Shown here piece by piece: positions 33,610 to 41,808 of a stretch of 64,000 bases of DNA (position 1 is its first letter; the number at the start of each line of letters is the position of its first letter). Below the pieces are notes generated by a model, which saw only the letters and a program-made list of their open reading frames with translations, had not been told where the DNA came from and made no database searches. The stretch lies in assembly GCF_007829875.1 (NCBI RefSeq), contig NZ_VIWV01000001.1, forward strand, positions 5,426,501-5,490,500. Reading direction: 5' to 3'. This DNA comes from Streptomyces capillispiralis (GTDB taxonomy: Bacteria; Actinomycetota; Actinomycetes; Streptomycetales; Streptomycetaceae). The position numbers and the translations under genes are program-made.

Positions 33610-34881
33610 TCACACAGACCGGAACGCCAGCACCACGTTGTGCCCACCGAACCCGAACGAGTCGTTCAGCGCGGCGATCCGCCCGTCCACGGGCAGCTTC
33701 CGCGCCTCCCCCCGCACCACATCCGCGTTCGCCTCGGCCTCGGGGTCCAGGTTCTCCACGTTGATGGTCGGCGGAGCCACCCGGTGGTACAGCGCCAGCA
33801 CCGCCGCCACCGACTCCACGCCGCCCGCGCCACCGAGCAGGTGACCCGTCATCGACTTGGTGGCGGAGACCGCCATGTGGTCCGCGTGGTCGCCGAACAC
33901 CTTGCGCAGCGCCTTGAGTTCGGCGATGTCACCGGCCGGCGTCGAGGTGGCGTGCGCGTTGACGTGCACGATCTCGGCCGGGTCCAGGTCGGTGCGGTCC
34001 AGCAGGTTCTGCAGGGCGTGCGAGATGCCACGGCCCCCCGGCTCCGGCTGCACGATGTCGTGCGCGTCGGCCGAGATGCCCTGGCCGACCGCCTCCGCGT
34101 AGACGCGGGCGCCGCGCGCGGCGGCGTGCTCGGCGGACTCCAGGACGATGACGCCCGCGCCCTCGCCGAGGACGAAGCCGTCCCGGGCGACGTCGTAGGG
34201 ACGCGAGGCGCCCTCGGGGTCGTCGTTGTTCTTGGACATCGCCATCATGTTGCCGAACGCGGCGATCGGCAGCGGGTGGATCGCCGCCTCCGTGCCGCCC
34301 GCGACGACGACGTCCGCACGGCCGGTGCGGATCATCTCGATGGCGTAGCCGATGGCCTCCGCGCCCGACGCGCAGGCCGAGACCGGGGTGTGCACGCCCG
34401 CGCGGGCGCCCACGGCCAGGCCCACGTTCGCCGAGGGGCCGTTCGGCATGAGCATGGGGACGGTGTGCGGGGAGACGCGGCGGACGCCCTTCTCCTTCAG
34501 CACGTCGTACTGGTCCAGCAGGGTCGTCACGCCGCCGATGCCGGAGGCGATCACCGCGCCCAGCCGGTCGGGGTCGACCTTGGGGTCCTCGCCGGCCCTG
34601 GCCTCGAACCCGGCGTCGGCCCACGCCTCCTTGGCCGCGACCAGCGCGAACTGCGCCGAGCGGTCCAGACGGCGGGCCTGCGGCCGGGGAATGACCTCGG
34701 TGGGCTCCACGGCCACGGGGGCCGCGATGCGGACCGCCTGCTCGGCGGCCCACTCCTGCGTAAGCGGCTTGACGCCGGAACGTCCGGCGATCAGGCCCTC
34801 CCAGGTAGAGGCCGCGTCGCCACCCAGCGGTGTGGTTGCGCCGATACCGGTGACGACCACGGTGCGATTGGTCGAGCTCAT
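33610..34881 (-). CDS. fabF: 3-oxoacyl-ACP synthase II
   Basis: This is beta-ketoacyl-ACP synthase II, 423 aa, which elongates acyl-ACP with malonyl-ACP in type II fatty acid synthesis. The catalytic triad is visible: Cys170 in TPVSACASGAEAIGYA, His in VNAHATSTPAGD and His in KSMTGHLLGGAGG; the Gly-rich FGFGGHN closes the fold. The start ATG 34881 has GGAGAAAG upstream. It is the last gene of fabD-fabH-acpP-fabF and is separated from acpP by a perfect hairpin that may lower its expression. It ends at a strong terminator. Confidence 0.97.
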   Translation of the reverse strand: MSSTNRTVVVTGIGATTPLGGDAASTWEGLIAGRSGVKPLTQEWAAEQAVRIAAPVAVEPTEVIPRPQARRLDRSAQFALVAAKEAWADAGFEARAGEDPKVDPDRLGAVIASGIGGVTTLLDQYDVLKEKGVRRVSPHTVPMLMPNGPSANVGLAVGARAGVHTPVSACASGAEAIGYAIEMIRTGRADVVVAGGTEAAIHPLPIAAFGNMMAMSKNNDDPEGASRPYDVARDGFVLGEGAGVIVLESAEHAAARGARVYAEAVGQGISADAHDIVQPEPGGRGISHALQNLLDRTDLDPAEIVHVNAHATSTPAGDIAELKALRKVFGDHADHMAVSATKSMTGHLLGGAGGVESVAAVLALYHRVAPPTINVENLDPEAEANADVVRGEARKLPVDGRIAALNDSFGFGGHNVVLAFRSV

Positions 34882-34956
34882 CGGAATTCTTTCTCCAACG
34901 GATTACGAGATTCGTACGGCGCCACCGCCGGGTGGCGGGGCCGGGGATCCCGGCCT

Positions 34957-34980
34957 CGGGCCTTCCCCCGGGAAGGCCCG
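34957..34980 (-). terminator. Hairpin between acpP and fabF, likely attenuator
   Basis: A perfect 11-bp stem CGGGCCTTCCC / GGGAAGGCCCG has a 2-nt loop and starts 7 nt past the acpP stop. There is no T-run, so it may act as a partial terminator or an mRNA 3' stabiliser. Either would raise acpP over fabF. Confidence 0.7.
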
Positions 34981-34987
34981 GCAGGGC

Positions 34988-35236
34988 TCAGGCCTGGTGC
35001 TTGAGGATGTAGTCGGTCGCGTCGCCGACGGTCTTGAGGTTCTTGACGTCGTCGTCCGGGATCTTGACGTCGAAGCGCTCTTCGGCGGCGACGACGACCT
35101 CGACCATGGACAGCGAGTCGACGTCCAGGTCGTCGGTGAAGGACTTGTCCAGCTGGACGTCCTCAACCGGGATGCCGGCGATCTCGTTCACGATCTCCGC
35201 GAGACCGGCGACGATCTCTTCCTGAGTGGCGGCCAT
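34988..35236 (-). CDS. acpP: Acyl carrier protein
   Basis: This is the type II acyl carrier protein, 82 aa, highly acidic. The phosphopantetheine attachment site is Ser41 in DLDVDSLSMVEV. It shuttles growing acyl chains between FabD, FabH and FabF. ATG 35236 is preceded by AAGGAG at 8 nt spacing, a stronger site than its neighbours have; the longer upstream frame is discarded. The gene lies between fabH and fabF, with a hairpin right after its stop. High expression is expected. Confidence 0.97.
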   Translation of the reverse strand: MAATQEEIVAGLAEIVNEIAGIPVEDVQLDKSFTDDLDVDSLSMVEVVVAAEERFDVKIPDDDVKNLKTVGDATDYILKHQA

Positions 35237-35316
35237 GATGGCGCTCCTTCTTTGTGATTCCAGAGGATGTAACGGTGGTTCCTCGCGCACCGGACGCATG
35301 ATCCGGCACGGAGTGC

Positions 35317-36318
35317 CTAGGGGAGGGTAACGACAGTCGCGGCGTAGACGAGACCCGCCCCGAAGCCGATGACGAGCGCGGTGTCGCCGCTCTTCGCCTC
35401 GCCGGTCGCCAGGAGCCGCTCCATCGCGAGCGGGATCGAGGCGGCCGAGGTGTTGCCGGTGGTGCGGATGTCACGGGCGACCGTGACGTGCTCCGGCAGT
35501 TTCAGGGTCTTCACCATCGAGTCGATGATCCGCACGTTGGCCTGGTGCGGGATGAAGACGTCCAGGTCGTCCGCGCTGATCCCGGCCGCGTCCAGCGCCT
35601 GCTGGGCGACCTTCGCCATCTCGAACACGGCCCAGCGGAACACCGCCTGGCCCTCCTGCGTGATCGCGGGGAACTTCTCGACGGTGCCGTCGCGGTAGTC
35701 CGTCCACGGCACGGTCTGCTTGATCGTCTCGGACTTGTCGCCCTCCGAGCCCCACACGGTGGGACCGATCGCGGGCTCCTTGGACGGGCCGACGATCACC
35801 GCGCCCGCGCCGTCGCCGAACAGGAAGGCCGTGGCCCGGTCCTCCAGGTCGGTCAGGTCGCTCAGCCGCTCCACGCCGATGACGAGCACGTATGCGGCGG
35901 AACCTTCCACCACCATGCCCTTGGCGAGGGTCAGCCCGTAGCCGAAGCCCGCGCAGCCCGCGGAGATGTCGAAGGCGGCGGCCCTGTCCGTGCCCAGCCT
36001 GTCGGCGATCTCGGTCGCCACGGCCGGGGTCTGGCTGAAATGGGACACGGTCGAGACGACCACGGCGCCGATCTGCGCGGCGTCGATCCCGGCGTCCGCG
36101 ATCGCCTTGCCGGAGGCCTCGACGGACATCGCCGCGACGGTCTCCTCGGGCGACGCCCAGTGCCGGGTCTCGATGCCGGAGCGGGAGCGGATCCACTCGT
36201 CGGACGAGTCGATCGTCTCCAGGATCACCTCGTTCGGCACGACCCGGGTGGGACGGTAGCCGCCCACGCCGAGGATGCGCGCGTACGGGGCGCCCTTGCC
36301 GGGCTTGATCTTCGCCAT
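35317..36318 (-). CDS. fabH: 3-oxoacyl-ACP synthase III
   Basis: FabH, 333 aa, condenses a short acyl-CoA with malonyl-ACP to start fatty acid chains; in Streptomyces it accepts branched starters. Catalytic residues are Cys122 in FDISAGCAGF, His in FIPHQANVRI and Asn in RTTGNTSAAS. The length is normal. It follows fabD by 22 bp and precedes acpP by 80 bp on the same strand. It is a primary FabH by its place in the core fab operon rather than a secondary-metabolite paralogue. Confidence 0.97.
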   Translation of the reverse strand: MAKIKPGKGAPYARILGVGGYRPTRVVPNEVILETIDSSDEWIRSRSGIETRHWASPEETVAAMSVEASGKAIADAGIDAAQIGAVVVSTVSHFSQTPAVATEIADRLGTDRAAAFDISAGCAGFGYGLTLAKGMVVEGSAAYVLVIGVERLSDLTDLEDRATAFLFGDGAGAVIVGPSKEPAIGPTVWGSEGDKSETIKQTVPWTDYRDGTVEKFPAITQEGQAVFRWAVFEMAKVAQQALDAAGISADDLDVFIPHQANVRIIDSMVKTLKLPEHVTVARDIRTTGNTSAASIPLAMERLLATGEAKSGDTALVIGFGAGLVYAATVVTLP

Positions 36319-36340
36319 GCGGGTCGGCTCCTTAAGGGCG

Positions 36341-37252
36341 TCAGGCGTGCTCTGCGACGAGCTCGCGGGCCGCGTCGAGGTCAGCGGGGGTCTTCAGGGC
36401 CAGCGTCTTGACGCCGGGCAGCGCACGCTTGGCGAGTCCGGTCAGGGTGCCGCCGGGGCAGACCTCCAGCAGGGCGGTGACGCCGAGCTCCTTGAAGGTC
36501 TCCATGCACAGGTCCCAGCGGACCGGGTTGGCGACCTGGCCGACCAGGCGTTCGAGCACCTCGGCACCGGTCGGGACGGCCCTGCCGTCCTTGTTCGACA
36601 CGTAGGTGACCTTCGGGTCGCCCGGCGTCAGGCCGGCGGCGGCCTGCGCGAGCGTGTCGACCGCGGGGGCCATGTGGTGGGTGTGGAAGGCGCCGGCCAC
36701 CTTGAGTACGACGACCTTGCGCACGCCCTCGGGCTTGTCCGCCTCCAGCGCGGCGAGCTGCTCCTTGGTGCCGGCCGCGACGACCTGGCCCGCGCCGTTG
36801 ATGTTCGCCGGGGTCAGGCCCAGCTTCTCCAGGTGCGCGACGGTCACCTCGGGGTCGCCGCCGAGCAGCGCGGCCATGCCCGTCTCGGTGATCGCGGCGG
36901 CGTCGGCCATGGCCAGGCCCCGCTTGCGGACCAGGGACAGCGCGGCGCCGTCGTCGAGGACGCCCGCGAAGGCGGCCGCGGTGATCTCGCCGACGCTGTG
37001 CCCGGCGACCGCACCCGGCGTGATGTCACCGAGTGCCGCGGCGGACAGCAGCCCGGCCGCGACCAGCAGCGGCTGGGCGACGGCCGTGTCGCGGATCGCG
37101 TCCGCGTCGGCCTTCGTGCCGTAGTGGACGAGGTCGAGTCCGAGGGCGTCGGACCATGCGGCGACGCGGTCCGCGGCACCGGGGAGGTCGAGCCATTCGG
37201 TCAGAAAGCCGGGCGTCTGGGCGCCCTGGCCGGGAGCGACGAGTACGAGCAC
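36341..37252 (-). CDS. fabD: Malonyl-CoA:ACP malonyltransferase
   Basis: FabD, 303 aa, loads malonyl groups from CoA onto the acyl carrier protein. The nucleophile is Ser86 in AGHSVGEI, with the catalytic His in KVAGAFHTHHM and the N-terminal GQGAQTPG oxyanion motif. The start chosen is GTG 37252, giving MLVLVAPGQG as in the known S. coelicolor protein; GTG 37258 is a close alternative. It is the first gene of the operon, 89 bp downstream of fasR, with a 21-bp dyad between the two. Transcription is expected to be activated by FasR. Confidence 0.96.
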   Translation of the reverse strand: MLVLVAPGQGAQTPGFLTEWLDLPGAADRVAAWSDALGLDLVHYGTKADADAIRDTAVAQPLLVAAGLLSAAALGDITPGAVAGHSVGEITAAAFAGVLDDGAALSLVRKRGLAMADAAAITETGMAALLGGDPEVTVAHLEKLGLTPANINGAGQVVAAGTKEQLAALEADKPEGVRKVVVLKVAGAFHTHHMAPAVDTLAQAAAGLTPGDPKVTYVSNKDGRAVPTGAEVLERLVGQVANPVRWDLCMETFKELGVTALLEVCPGGTLTGLAKRALPGVKTLALKTPADLDAARELVAEHA

Positions 37253-37318
37253 TCTCACACTCTCTCTTGGGGACGGCCGCGACCGCCCGTGAGGACAAGG
37301 ACGAAGAACAGGAAGGGG

Positions 37319-37339
37319 TTTTGTGGGGCCCCGACAAAA
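37319..37339 (-). promoter_or_regulatory. FasR operator candidate, fabD promoter
   Basis: A dyad TTTTGT-N9-ACAAAA lies between fasR and fabD, 66-87 nt upstream of the fabD start. The central GGGGCCCC extends the symmetry. It is AT-rich at the arms in a GC-rich gap. FasR is known in S. coelicolor to bind and activate this promoter, so this is the likely site. Confidence 0.7.
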
Positions 37340-37341
37340 GG

Positions 37342-38547
37342 TTAGGACTGAAGATCGCCATCGGCCAGACGCCCCAGGATCAGCGCGATCCGCAGCGTGA
37401 ACGCCGAGCGTACATCGGAGGGCGACCATCCGGTGACGTCAGTCACACGTCGGAGCCGGTAACGAACGGTGTTGGGGTGGACGAACAGCATGCGCGCGGC
37501 ACCTTCGAGACTGCTCGCCTGTTCGAGATAGACGCTGAGCGTCTCCAGCAGAGCCGCCCCCGCCTCCTCCAGCGGTCTGTAGATCTCCTCCACCAACTGC
37601 TCGCGGGCGGAGGGGTCTCCGGCGATCGCCCGCTCCGGCAGCAGGTCGTCCGCCAGCACCGGGCGCGGGGCGTCCTGCCAGGCGGAACACGCCTTGAGGC
37701 CCGCCGCGGCGGCCTGCGCGGACCGGGTCGCGGCCAGCAGGTCCGGCACCACCGGGCCGGCCACCACCGGGCCCGCCGCGTACGGCCCGATCAGCGACTT
37801 CGCCACGGCCAGCGGGTTGTCGCTGCCGCCCGCGATCACCACCAGCCGGTCCCCGAGCACCCCGGTCAGCACCTGGAGCTTGGCGTGTCGGGCGGCGCGC
37901 CGGATGGCCTCCACGGTCAGCTCGGAATCACCGTCGGGCGCGGTGCCCAGCACCACGCACACGTGCTCGGGCGAGTTCCAGCCGAGGGCGGCGGCCCGCG
38001 ACACGGCACCCTCGTCGGCCTCGCCGCTCAGCACGGCGTTGACGACGAGCGACTCCAGCCGCGCGTCCCAGGCACCCCGTGCCTCGGCCGCCTGTGCGTA
38101 CACCTGGGCGGTGGCGAAGGCGATCTCCCGCGCGTAGACGAGGAGCGCCTCGCGCAGCACGCTCTCGTCACCGGGCGCCGCCACCTCGTCGATGGCGGAC
38201 TCCATGACCTCGATGGTGGTCCGCACCATCTCCACGGTCTGCCGCAGTGTGATCGCCCGGGTCAGCTCGCGCGGCGCGGTGCCGAAGACATCGGTGGAGA
38301 TGGCCTGCGGGGCGTCGGGGTGCCGGAACCACTCGGTGAAGGCGGCGATGCCCGCCTGCGCGACCAGGCCGATCCAGGAACGGTTCTCCGGGGGCATGGC
38401 CCGGTACCAGGGCAGCGTCTCGTCCATCCGCGCGATCGCCTGCGCGGCGAGGCTGCCGGACGACTTCTCCAGCCGCTTCAGCGTCGCGACGTGCGGATGC
38501 GGGGGCCGCGCTGCGGCTGCGTGGGTGCTGGTTTCTGGTTCGGGCAC
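37342..38547 (-). CDS. fasR: PucR-type activator of fatty acid synthesis
   Basis: This 401-aa regulator is of the kind shown in S. coelicolor to activate the adjacent fabD-fabH-acpP-fabF operon. It has a GGDEF-like/PucR ligand module in the middle and a C-terminal helix-turn-helix: LSVYLEQASSLEGAARMLFVHPNTVRYRLRRV. There is no membrane segment. The start appears to be GTG 38547. It lies upstream of fabD on the same strand with an 89-bp gap, so it may be cotranscribed in part. Acyl-CoA or malonyl-CoA sensing is proposed for relatives, not visible here. Confidence 0.92.
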   Translation of the reverse strand: MPEPETSTHAAAARPPHPHVATLKRLEKSSGSLAAQAIARMDETLPWYRAMPPENRSWIGLVAQAGIAAFTEWFRHPDAPQAISTDVFGTAPRELTRAITLRQTVEMVRTTIEVMESAIDEVAAPGDESVLREALLVYAREIAFATAQVYAQAAEARGAWDARLESLVVNAVLSGEADEGAVSRAAALGWNSPEHVCVVLGTAPDGDSELTVEAIRRAARHAKLQVLTGVLGDRLVVIAGGSDNPLAVAKSLIGPYAAGPVVAGPVVPDLLAATRSAQAAAAGLKACSAWQDAPRPVLADDLLPERAIAGDPSAREQLVEEIYRPLEEAGAALLETLSVYLEQASSLEGAARMLFVHPNTVRYRLRRVTDVTGWSPSDVRSAFTLRIALILGRLADGDLQS

Positions 38548-38593
38548 GGGGACAAGACTGCCTTATCCGGACGGGAGCACGTCCCGCAGGGCC

Positions 38594-38599
38594 TACGGT
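38594..38599 (+). promoter_or_regulatory. -10 element, leaderless pirin gene
   Basis: TACGGT is followed by 7 nt and GTG at 38607, immediately before an in-frame ATG. No ribosome site is present. Confidence 0.5.
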
Positions 38600-38606
38600 G
38601 GACCGT

Positions 38607-39266
38607 GTGATGGACGTACGGCGCGCACACCAGCGCTACCGGGGCGGCGATCCTGCGGCCGGGATCGACACCTGGCACGCTTTTTCCTTCGGCCCCCACT
38701 ACGACCCGGACAACCTGCGCTTCGGCGCGGTGATCGCCTGCAACGAGGAACGCCTGGCACCCGGCGCCGGTTTCGACGAGCACCCGCACAGCCACACCGA
38801 GATCGTGACCTGGGTGGTGGAGGGCGAGCTGACCCACCGCGACTCCACGGGCCGGGAGACGGTGGTCCGCCCCGGCGACGTCCAGCGCCTGAGCGCCGCG
38901 TCGGGCGTGCGCCACGTGGAACGCAACGCGGGCCCCGCCCCTCTCACCTTCCTCCAGATGTGGCTGGCCCCCCTGGATCCCGGCGGCGACCCGTCCTACG
39001 AGGTCGTCCCCGGCATAGCGGACTCCACCCCGTACGCCCTCTCGGAGGCGGGCGCGATGCTCCACGTGCGGCGGCTGTCGGCGGGGGAGCGCACCGCCGT
39101 ACCGGACGCCGCGTACGTGTACGCGCACGTGGTGCGCGGCGCGGTGCTCCTCGACGGGGAGGAGCTGGGCGCGGGTGACGCGGCGCGCATCACGGACGCC
39201 GAGGGCGTGGACGCGGAGGCGGTGGTGGAGGCGGAGCTTCTCCTGTGGGAGATGGCCCAGCGCTGA
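38607..39266 (+). CDS. Pirin family bicupin protein
   Basis: This is a double-cupin pirin-type protein, 219 aa. The N-terminal cupin has likely metal ligands in GFDEHPHSHTEIVTWVVEGELTHRDS, a standard pirin motif with three His and one Glu. The second barrel is shorter and degenerate. Bacterial pirins include quercetin dioxygenases and redox regulators; the role here is unknown. GTG 38607 is chosen because TACGGT ends 7 nt upstream; ATG 38610 is one codon downstream. It is divergent from fasR and convergent with the serine hydrolase gene, with a gap of 11 bp. Confidence 0.85.
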   Translation: MMDVRRAHQRYRGGDPAAGIDTWHAFSFGPHYDPDNLRFGAVIACNEERLAPGAGFDEHPHSHTEIVTWVVEGELTHRDSTGRETVVRPGDVQRLSAASGVRHVERNAGPAPLTFLQMWLAPLDPGGDPSYEVVPGIADSTPYALSEAGAMLHVRRLSAGERTAVPDAAYVYAHVVRGAVLLDGEELGAGDAARITDAEGVDAEAVVEAELLLWEMAQR

Positions 39267-39277
39267 GGCGGGGTGCC

Positions 39278-40099
39278 TCAGCCGCGCAGCTCCGTCAGCA
39301 CCGCGTCCGTGAACGCGGGCCACGCCTCGATCGCCCAGGGGCCGAAGGCGCGGTCGGTCAGGGCCACGCCCGCCGCGCCCGCGTCGGGGTCGATCCACAG
39401 GAACGTGCCCGACTGGCCGAAGTGGCCGAAGGTGCGCGGGGAGGACGACGCGCCCGTCCAGTGCGGGGCCTTGGCGTCGCGGATCTCGAAGCCGAGGCCC
39501 CAGTCGTTGGGGTTCTGGTGGCCGTAGCCCGGCAGGACGCCCTTCGTCCCCGGGTACTGGACCGTCATCGCCGCGGCGACCGTGCGCGGGTCGAGCAGGC
39601 GCGGGGCCTGCACCTCGGCCGCGAAGCGCAGCAGGTCGTCCACCGTGGAGACGGCGTCCTTCGCCGGGGAGCCCTCCAGTGACGTCGACGTCATCCCGAG
39701 CGGTTCGAGGACCGCCTGGCGCAGGTATTCGGCGAAGGGGATCTCCGTCGCCTTGGCGACGTGGTCGCCGAGCTGTTCGAAACCGGCGTTGGAGTACAGC
39801 CGCCGCTCACCGGGCGCGGACTGCACGCGGTGCTCGTCGAAGGCGAGTCCCGAGGTGTGCGCGAGCAGGTGCCGGACCGTCGAGCCGTCCGGGCCCGCCG
39901 GCTCGTCCAGCTCGATCGCTCCCTCCTCGTACGCCACGAGGACCGCGTACGCGGCGAGGGGCTTGGTGACCGACGCGAGCGGGAAGCGGTGGGTGGCCGG
40001 CCCGTGGGTGCCGAGCACCGTGCCGTCCGCCCGGACGACGCCCGCCGCGGCGGTGGGGACCGGCCAGTTCTCGATCAGCGCGAGGCTCTTCAGCGACAT
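39278..40099 (-). CDS. Serine hydrolase, beta-lactamase/class C-like
   Basis: This 273-aa enzyme has the penicillin-binding-protein-like fold. Motifs are SVTK (catalytic Ser and Lys) in PLASVTKPLAAY, YSN in RRLYSNAGFEQLG, and HFG in RTFGHFGQSGTFL near the C-terminus. No signal peptide is seen, so it is probably cytosolic and an esterase or peptidase rather than a resistance enzyme. TAGGCT ends 7 nt before ATG 40099, so it is probably leaderless. It is divergent from the MerR gene. Confidence 0.88.
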   Translation of the reverse strand: MSLKSLALIENWPVPTAAAGVVRADGTVLGTHGPATHRFPLASVTKPLAAYAVLVAYEEGAIELDEPAGPDGSTVRHLLAHTSGLAFDEHRVQSAPGERRLYSNAGFEQLGDHVAKATEIPFAEYLRQAVLEPLGMTSTSLEGSPAKDAVSTVDDLLRFAAEVQAPRLLDPRTVAAAMTVQYPGTKGVLPGYGHQNPNDWGLGFEIRDAKAPHWTGASSSPRTFGHFGQSGTFLWIDPDAGAAGVALTDRAFGPWAIEAWPAFTDAVLTELRG

Positions 40100-40106
40100 G
40101 CCGTCG

Positions 40107-40112
40107 AGCCTA
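40107..40112 (-). promoter_or_regulatory. -10 element, leaderless serine hydrolase
   Basis: TAGGCT on the minus strand ends 7 nt before the ATG; no ribosome site is present. Confidence 0.55.
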
Positions 40113-40261
40113 AGCGCTCACAGGAACGGCTCCGGCAAGGGGTCGGGCTTGGGCCGGAAGCTCATGGAGACGTACACGTCGCACGGCGTGCGGAGAGCGT
40201 CATCGCCGCGCGCCGATCAGCCATCCGCCTCGACGTCCTGCCCTGTTCTCTCCGATGTCGC

Positions 40262-40292
40262 TTGCCTGGAGTGCACTCCAGCGTTCTAGCGT
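40262..40292 (+). promoter_or_regulatory. MerR-type promoter with perfect 16-bp dyad
   Basis: TTGCCT (-35) and TAGCGT (-10) are separated by 19 bp, the overlong spacer typical of MerR-controlled promoters. Between them lies the perfect palindrome CTGGAGTGCACTCCAG (40266-40281). Autoregulation of the MerR/aldo-keto reductase operon is expected. Confidence 0.85.
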
Positions 40293-40299
40293 GGGGGCC

Positions 40300-40764
40300 A
40301 TGACGGTGATGGAGACCACGGGTACCCCAACCGACACCTGCGCCGGACCGCCGGAGGGGAACCGACGGCCGGACGGCGCGGACAAGTACACGATCAGCGA
40401 GGTCGCCGCCCTCACCGGGCTCAGCGCGCACACCCTGCGCTGGTACGAGCGGATCGGGCTGATGCCGCACATCGACCGCTCCCACACCGGGCAGCGGCGC
40501 TACAGCAACCGCGACCTCGACTGGCTCGCCCTCGTCGGGAAGCTCCGGCTCACCGGCATGCCGGTCGCCGACATGGTGCGGTACGCGGAGCTGGTCCGCG
40601 CGGGCGACCACACCTACGGCGAGCGCTTCGACCTGCTCCGGCGGACCCGTGAGGACGTGCTGTCCCGGATCGCCGAACTGCAGGGCACGCTCGCCGTGCT
40701 CGACCGGAAGATCAGTTTCTACGGGGACGCCGGGCGCGCCCTGGCCTCGGAGAGGACACGATGA
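40300..40764 (+). CDS. MerR family transcriptional regulator
   Basis: This 154-aa regulator has the winged helix-turn-helix YTISEVAALTGLSAHTLRWYERIGLM, followed by RYSNRDLDWLALVGKLR and a C-terminal dimerisation helix ending DRKISFYG. There are no metal-binding Cys pairs, so it belongs to the organic-effector/oxidoreductase-linked subgroup. It is transcribed from its own 19-bp-spacer promoter with a perfect dyad. The stop overlaps the start of the aldo-keto reductase gene (ATGA), so regulator and enzyme are co-expressed. The inducer is unknown, probably an aldehyde or electrophile. Confidence 0.9.
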   Translation: MTVMETTGTPTDTCAGPPEGNRRPDGADKYTISEVAALTGLSAHTLRWYERIGLMPHIDRSHTGQRRYSNRDLDWLALVGKLRLTGMPVADMVRYAELVRAGDHTYGERFDLLRRTREDVLSRIAELQGTLAVLDRKISFYGDAGRALASERTR

Positions 40765-41777
40765 CCAACGGCACGATCGGTACGGCGGCACTGGGCGACG
40801 GCGGCCCCGAGGTGGGGGTGCAGGGCCTGGGCTGCATGGGCATGAGCTTCGCCTACGGCCCCGTGGACGCGGACGCCTCCCGGGCGACCCTGGAGCGGGC
40901 CCTGGAACTCGGCGTCACGCTCTACGACACGGCGGACGCCTACGGCGCGGGCGACAACGAGCGGTTCCTCTCCCCGTTCTTCACGGCGCACCGGGACGAG
41001 GTGGTCATCGCCACCAAGTTCGCCCTGTCCATCCCGCCGGACGAGCCCACCCGGCGGATCATCCGCAACGACGCGCCCTACATCCGCGAGGCCGTCGAGG
41101 CGAGCCTGAAGCGCCTCGGCGTCGACGTGATCGACCTCTACTACATGCACCGGCGCGACGTGAACGTGCCGATCGAGGAGACCGTCGGCGTCATGGCCGA
41201 GCTGGTGCGCGAGGGCAAGGTCAAGCAGCTGGGCCTGAGCGAGGTCACCGCCGGGGAACTGCGCGCCGCGCACGCCGTGCACCCGATCGCCGCCGTGCAG
41301 TCGGAGTGGTCGCTGTTCAGCCGGGACATCGAGGCGAACGTGGTGCCGGCCGCGCGCGAGCTGGGCGTGACCCTGGTGCCGTACTCGCCGCTGGGGCGCG
41401 GCTTCCTCACGGGTTCCTTCGTCGACGCGGCGCAGGACCTCACGGCCGACGACTTCCGCCGCCGGCAGCCGCGCTTCACGGGCGACAACGCCGTGGCCAA
41501 CGCCTCCCTGCTCGCGCCGGTCCGCGCCGTCGCCGACGCCCACGGCGCCACCCCCGGCCAGATCGCCCTGGCCTGGGTGCAGCAGCGGGCGCGGGTCCAC
41601 GGGCTCCCGGTGGTCCCGATCCCGGGCACCCGCAAGCCGGCCCGGGTGGAGGAGAACACGGCGGCCACCCGCATCACCCTGACGGAAGGGGAGCTGGCCC
41701 TGCTGGAGCCCATCGCCGGCCAGGTCGCGGGCAACCGTTACCCGGACATGTCCTTCACCTCCGCCGGCCGGGAGTAG
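40761..41777 (+). CDS. Aldo/keto reductase
   Basis: This NADPH-dependent reductase, 338 aa, belongs to the AKR barrel fold. The catalytic tetrad is visible: Asp and Tyr in LYDTADAYGAGDNE, Lys in VIATKF and His in LYYMHRRD. The cofactor loop is VPIPGTRKPARVEENT. It starts at an ATGA overlap with the MerR gene. Control by a MerR protein suggests detoxification of aldehydes or ketones. The best relatives are YhdN/PLR-type reductases, but the substrate is not known. Confidence 0.92.
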   Translation: MTNGTIGTAALGDGGPEVGVQGLGCMGMSFAYGPVDADASRATLERALELGVTLYDTADAYGAGDNERFLSPFFTAHRDEVVIATKFALSIPPDEPTRRIIRNDAPYIREAVEASLKRLGVDVIDLYYMHRRDVNVPIEETVGVMAELVREGKVKQLGLSEVTAGELRAAHAVHPIAAVQSEWSLFSRDIEANVVPAARELGVTLVPYSPLGRGFLTGSFVDAAQDLTADDFRRRQPRFTGDNAVANASLLAPVRAVADAHGATPGQIALAWVQQRARVHGLPVVPIPGTRKPARVEENTAATRITLTEGELALLEPIAGQVAGNRYPDMSFTSAGRE

Positions 41778-41808
41778 GGCCGCCTCCCGGGAACCGCACG
41801 GCGGACGG

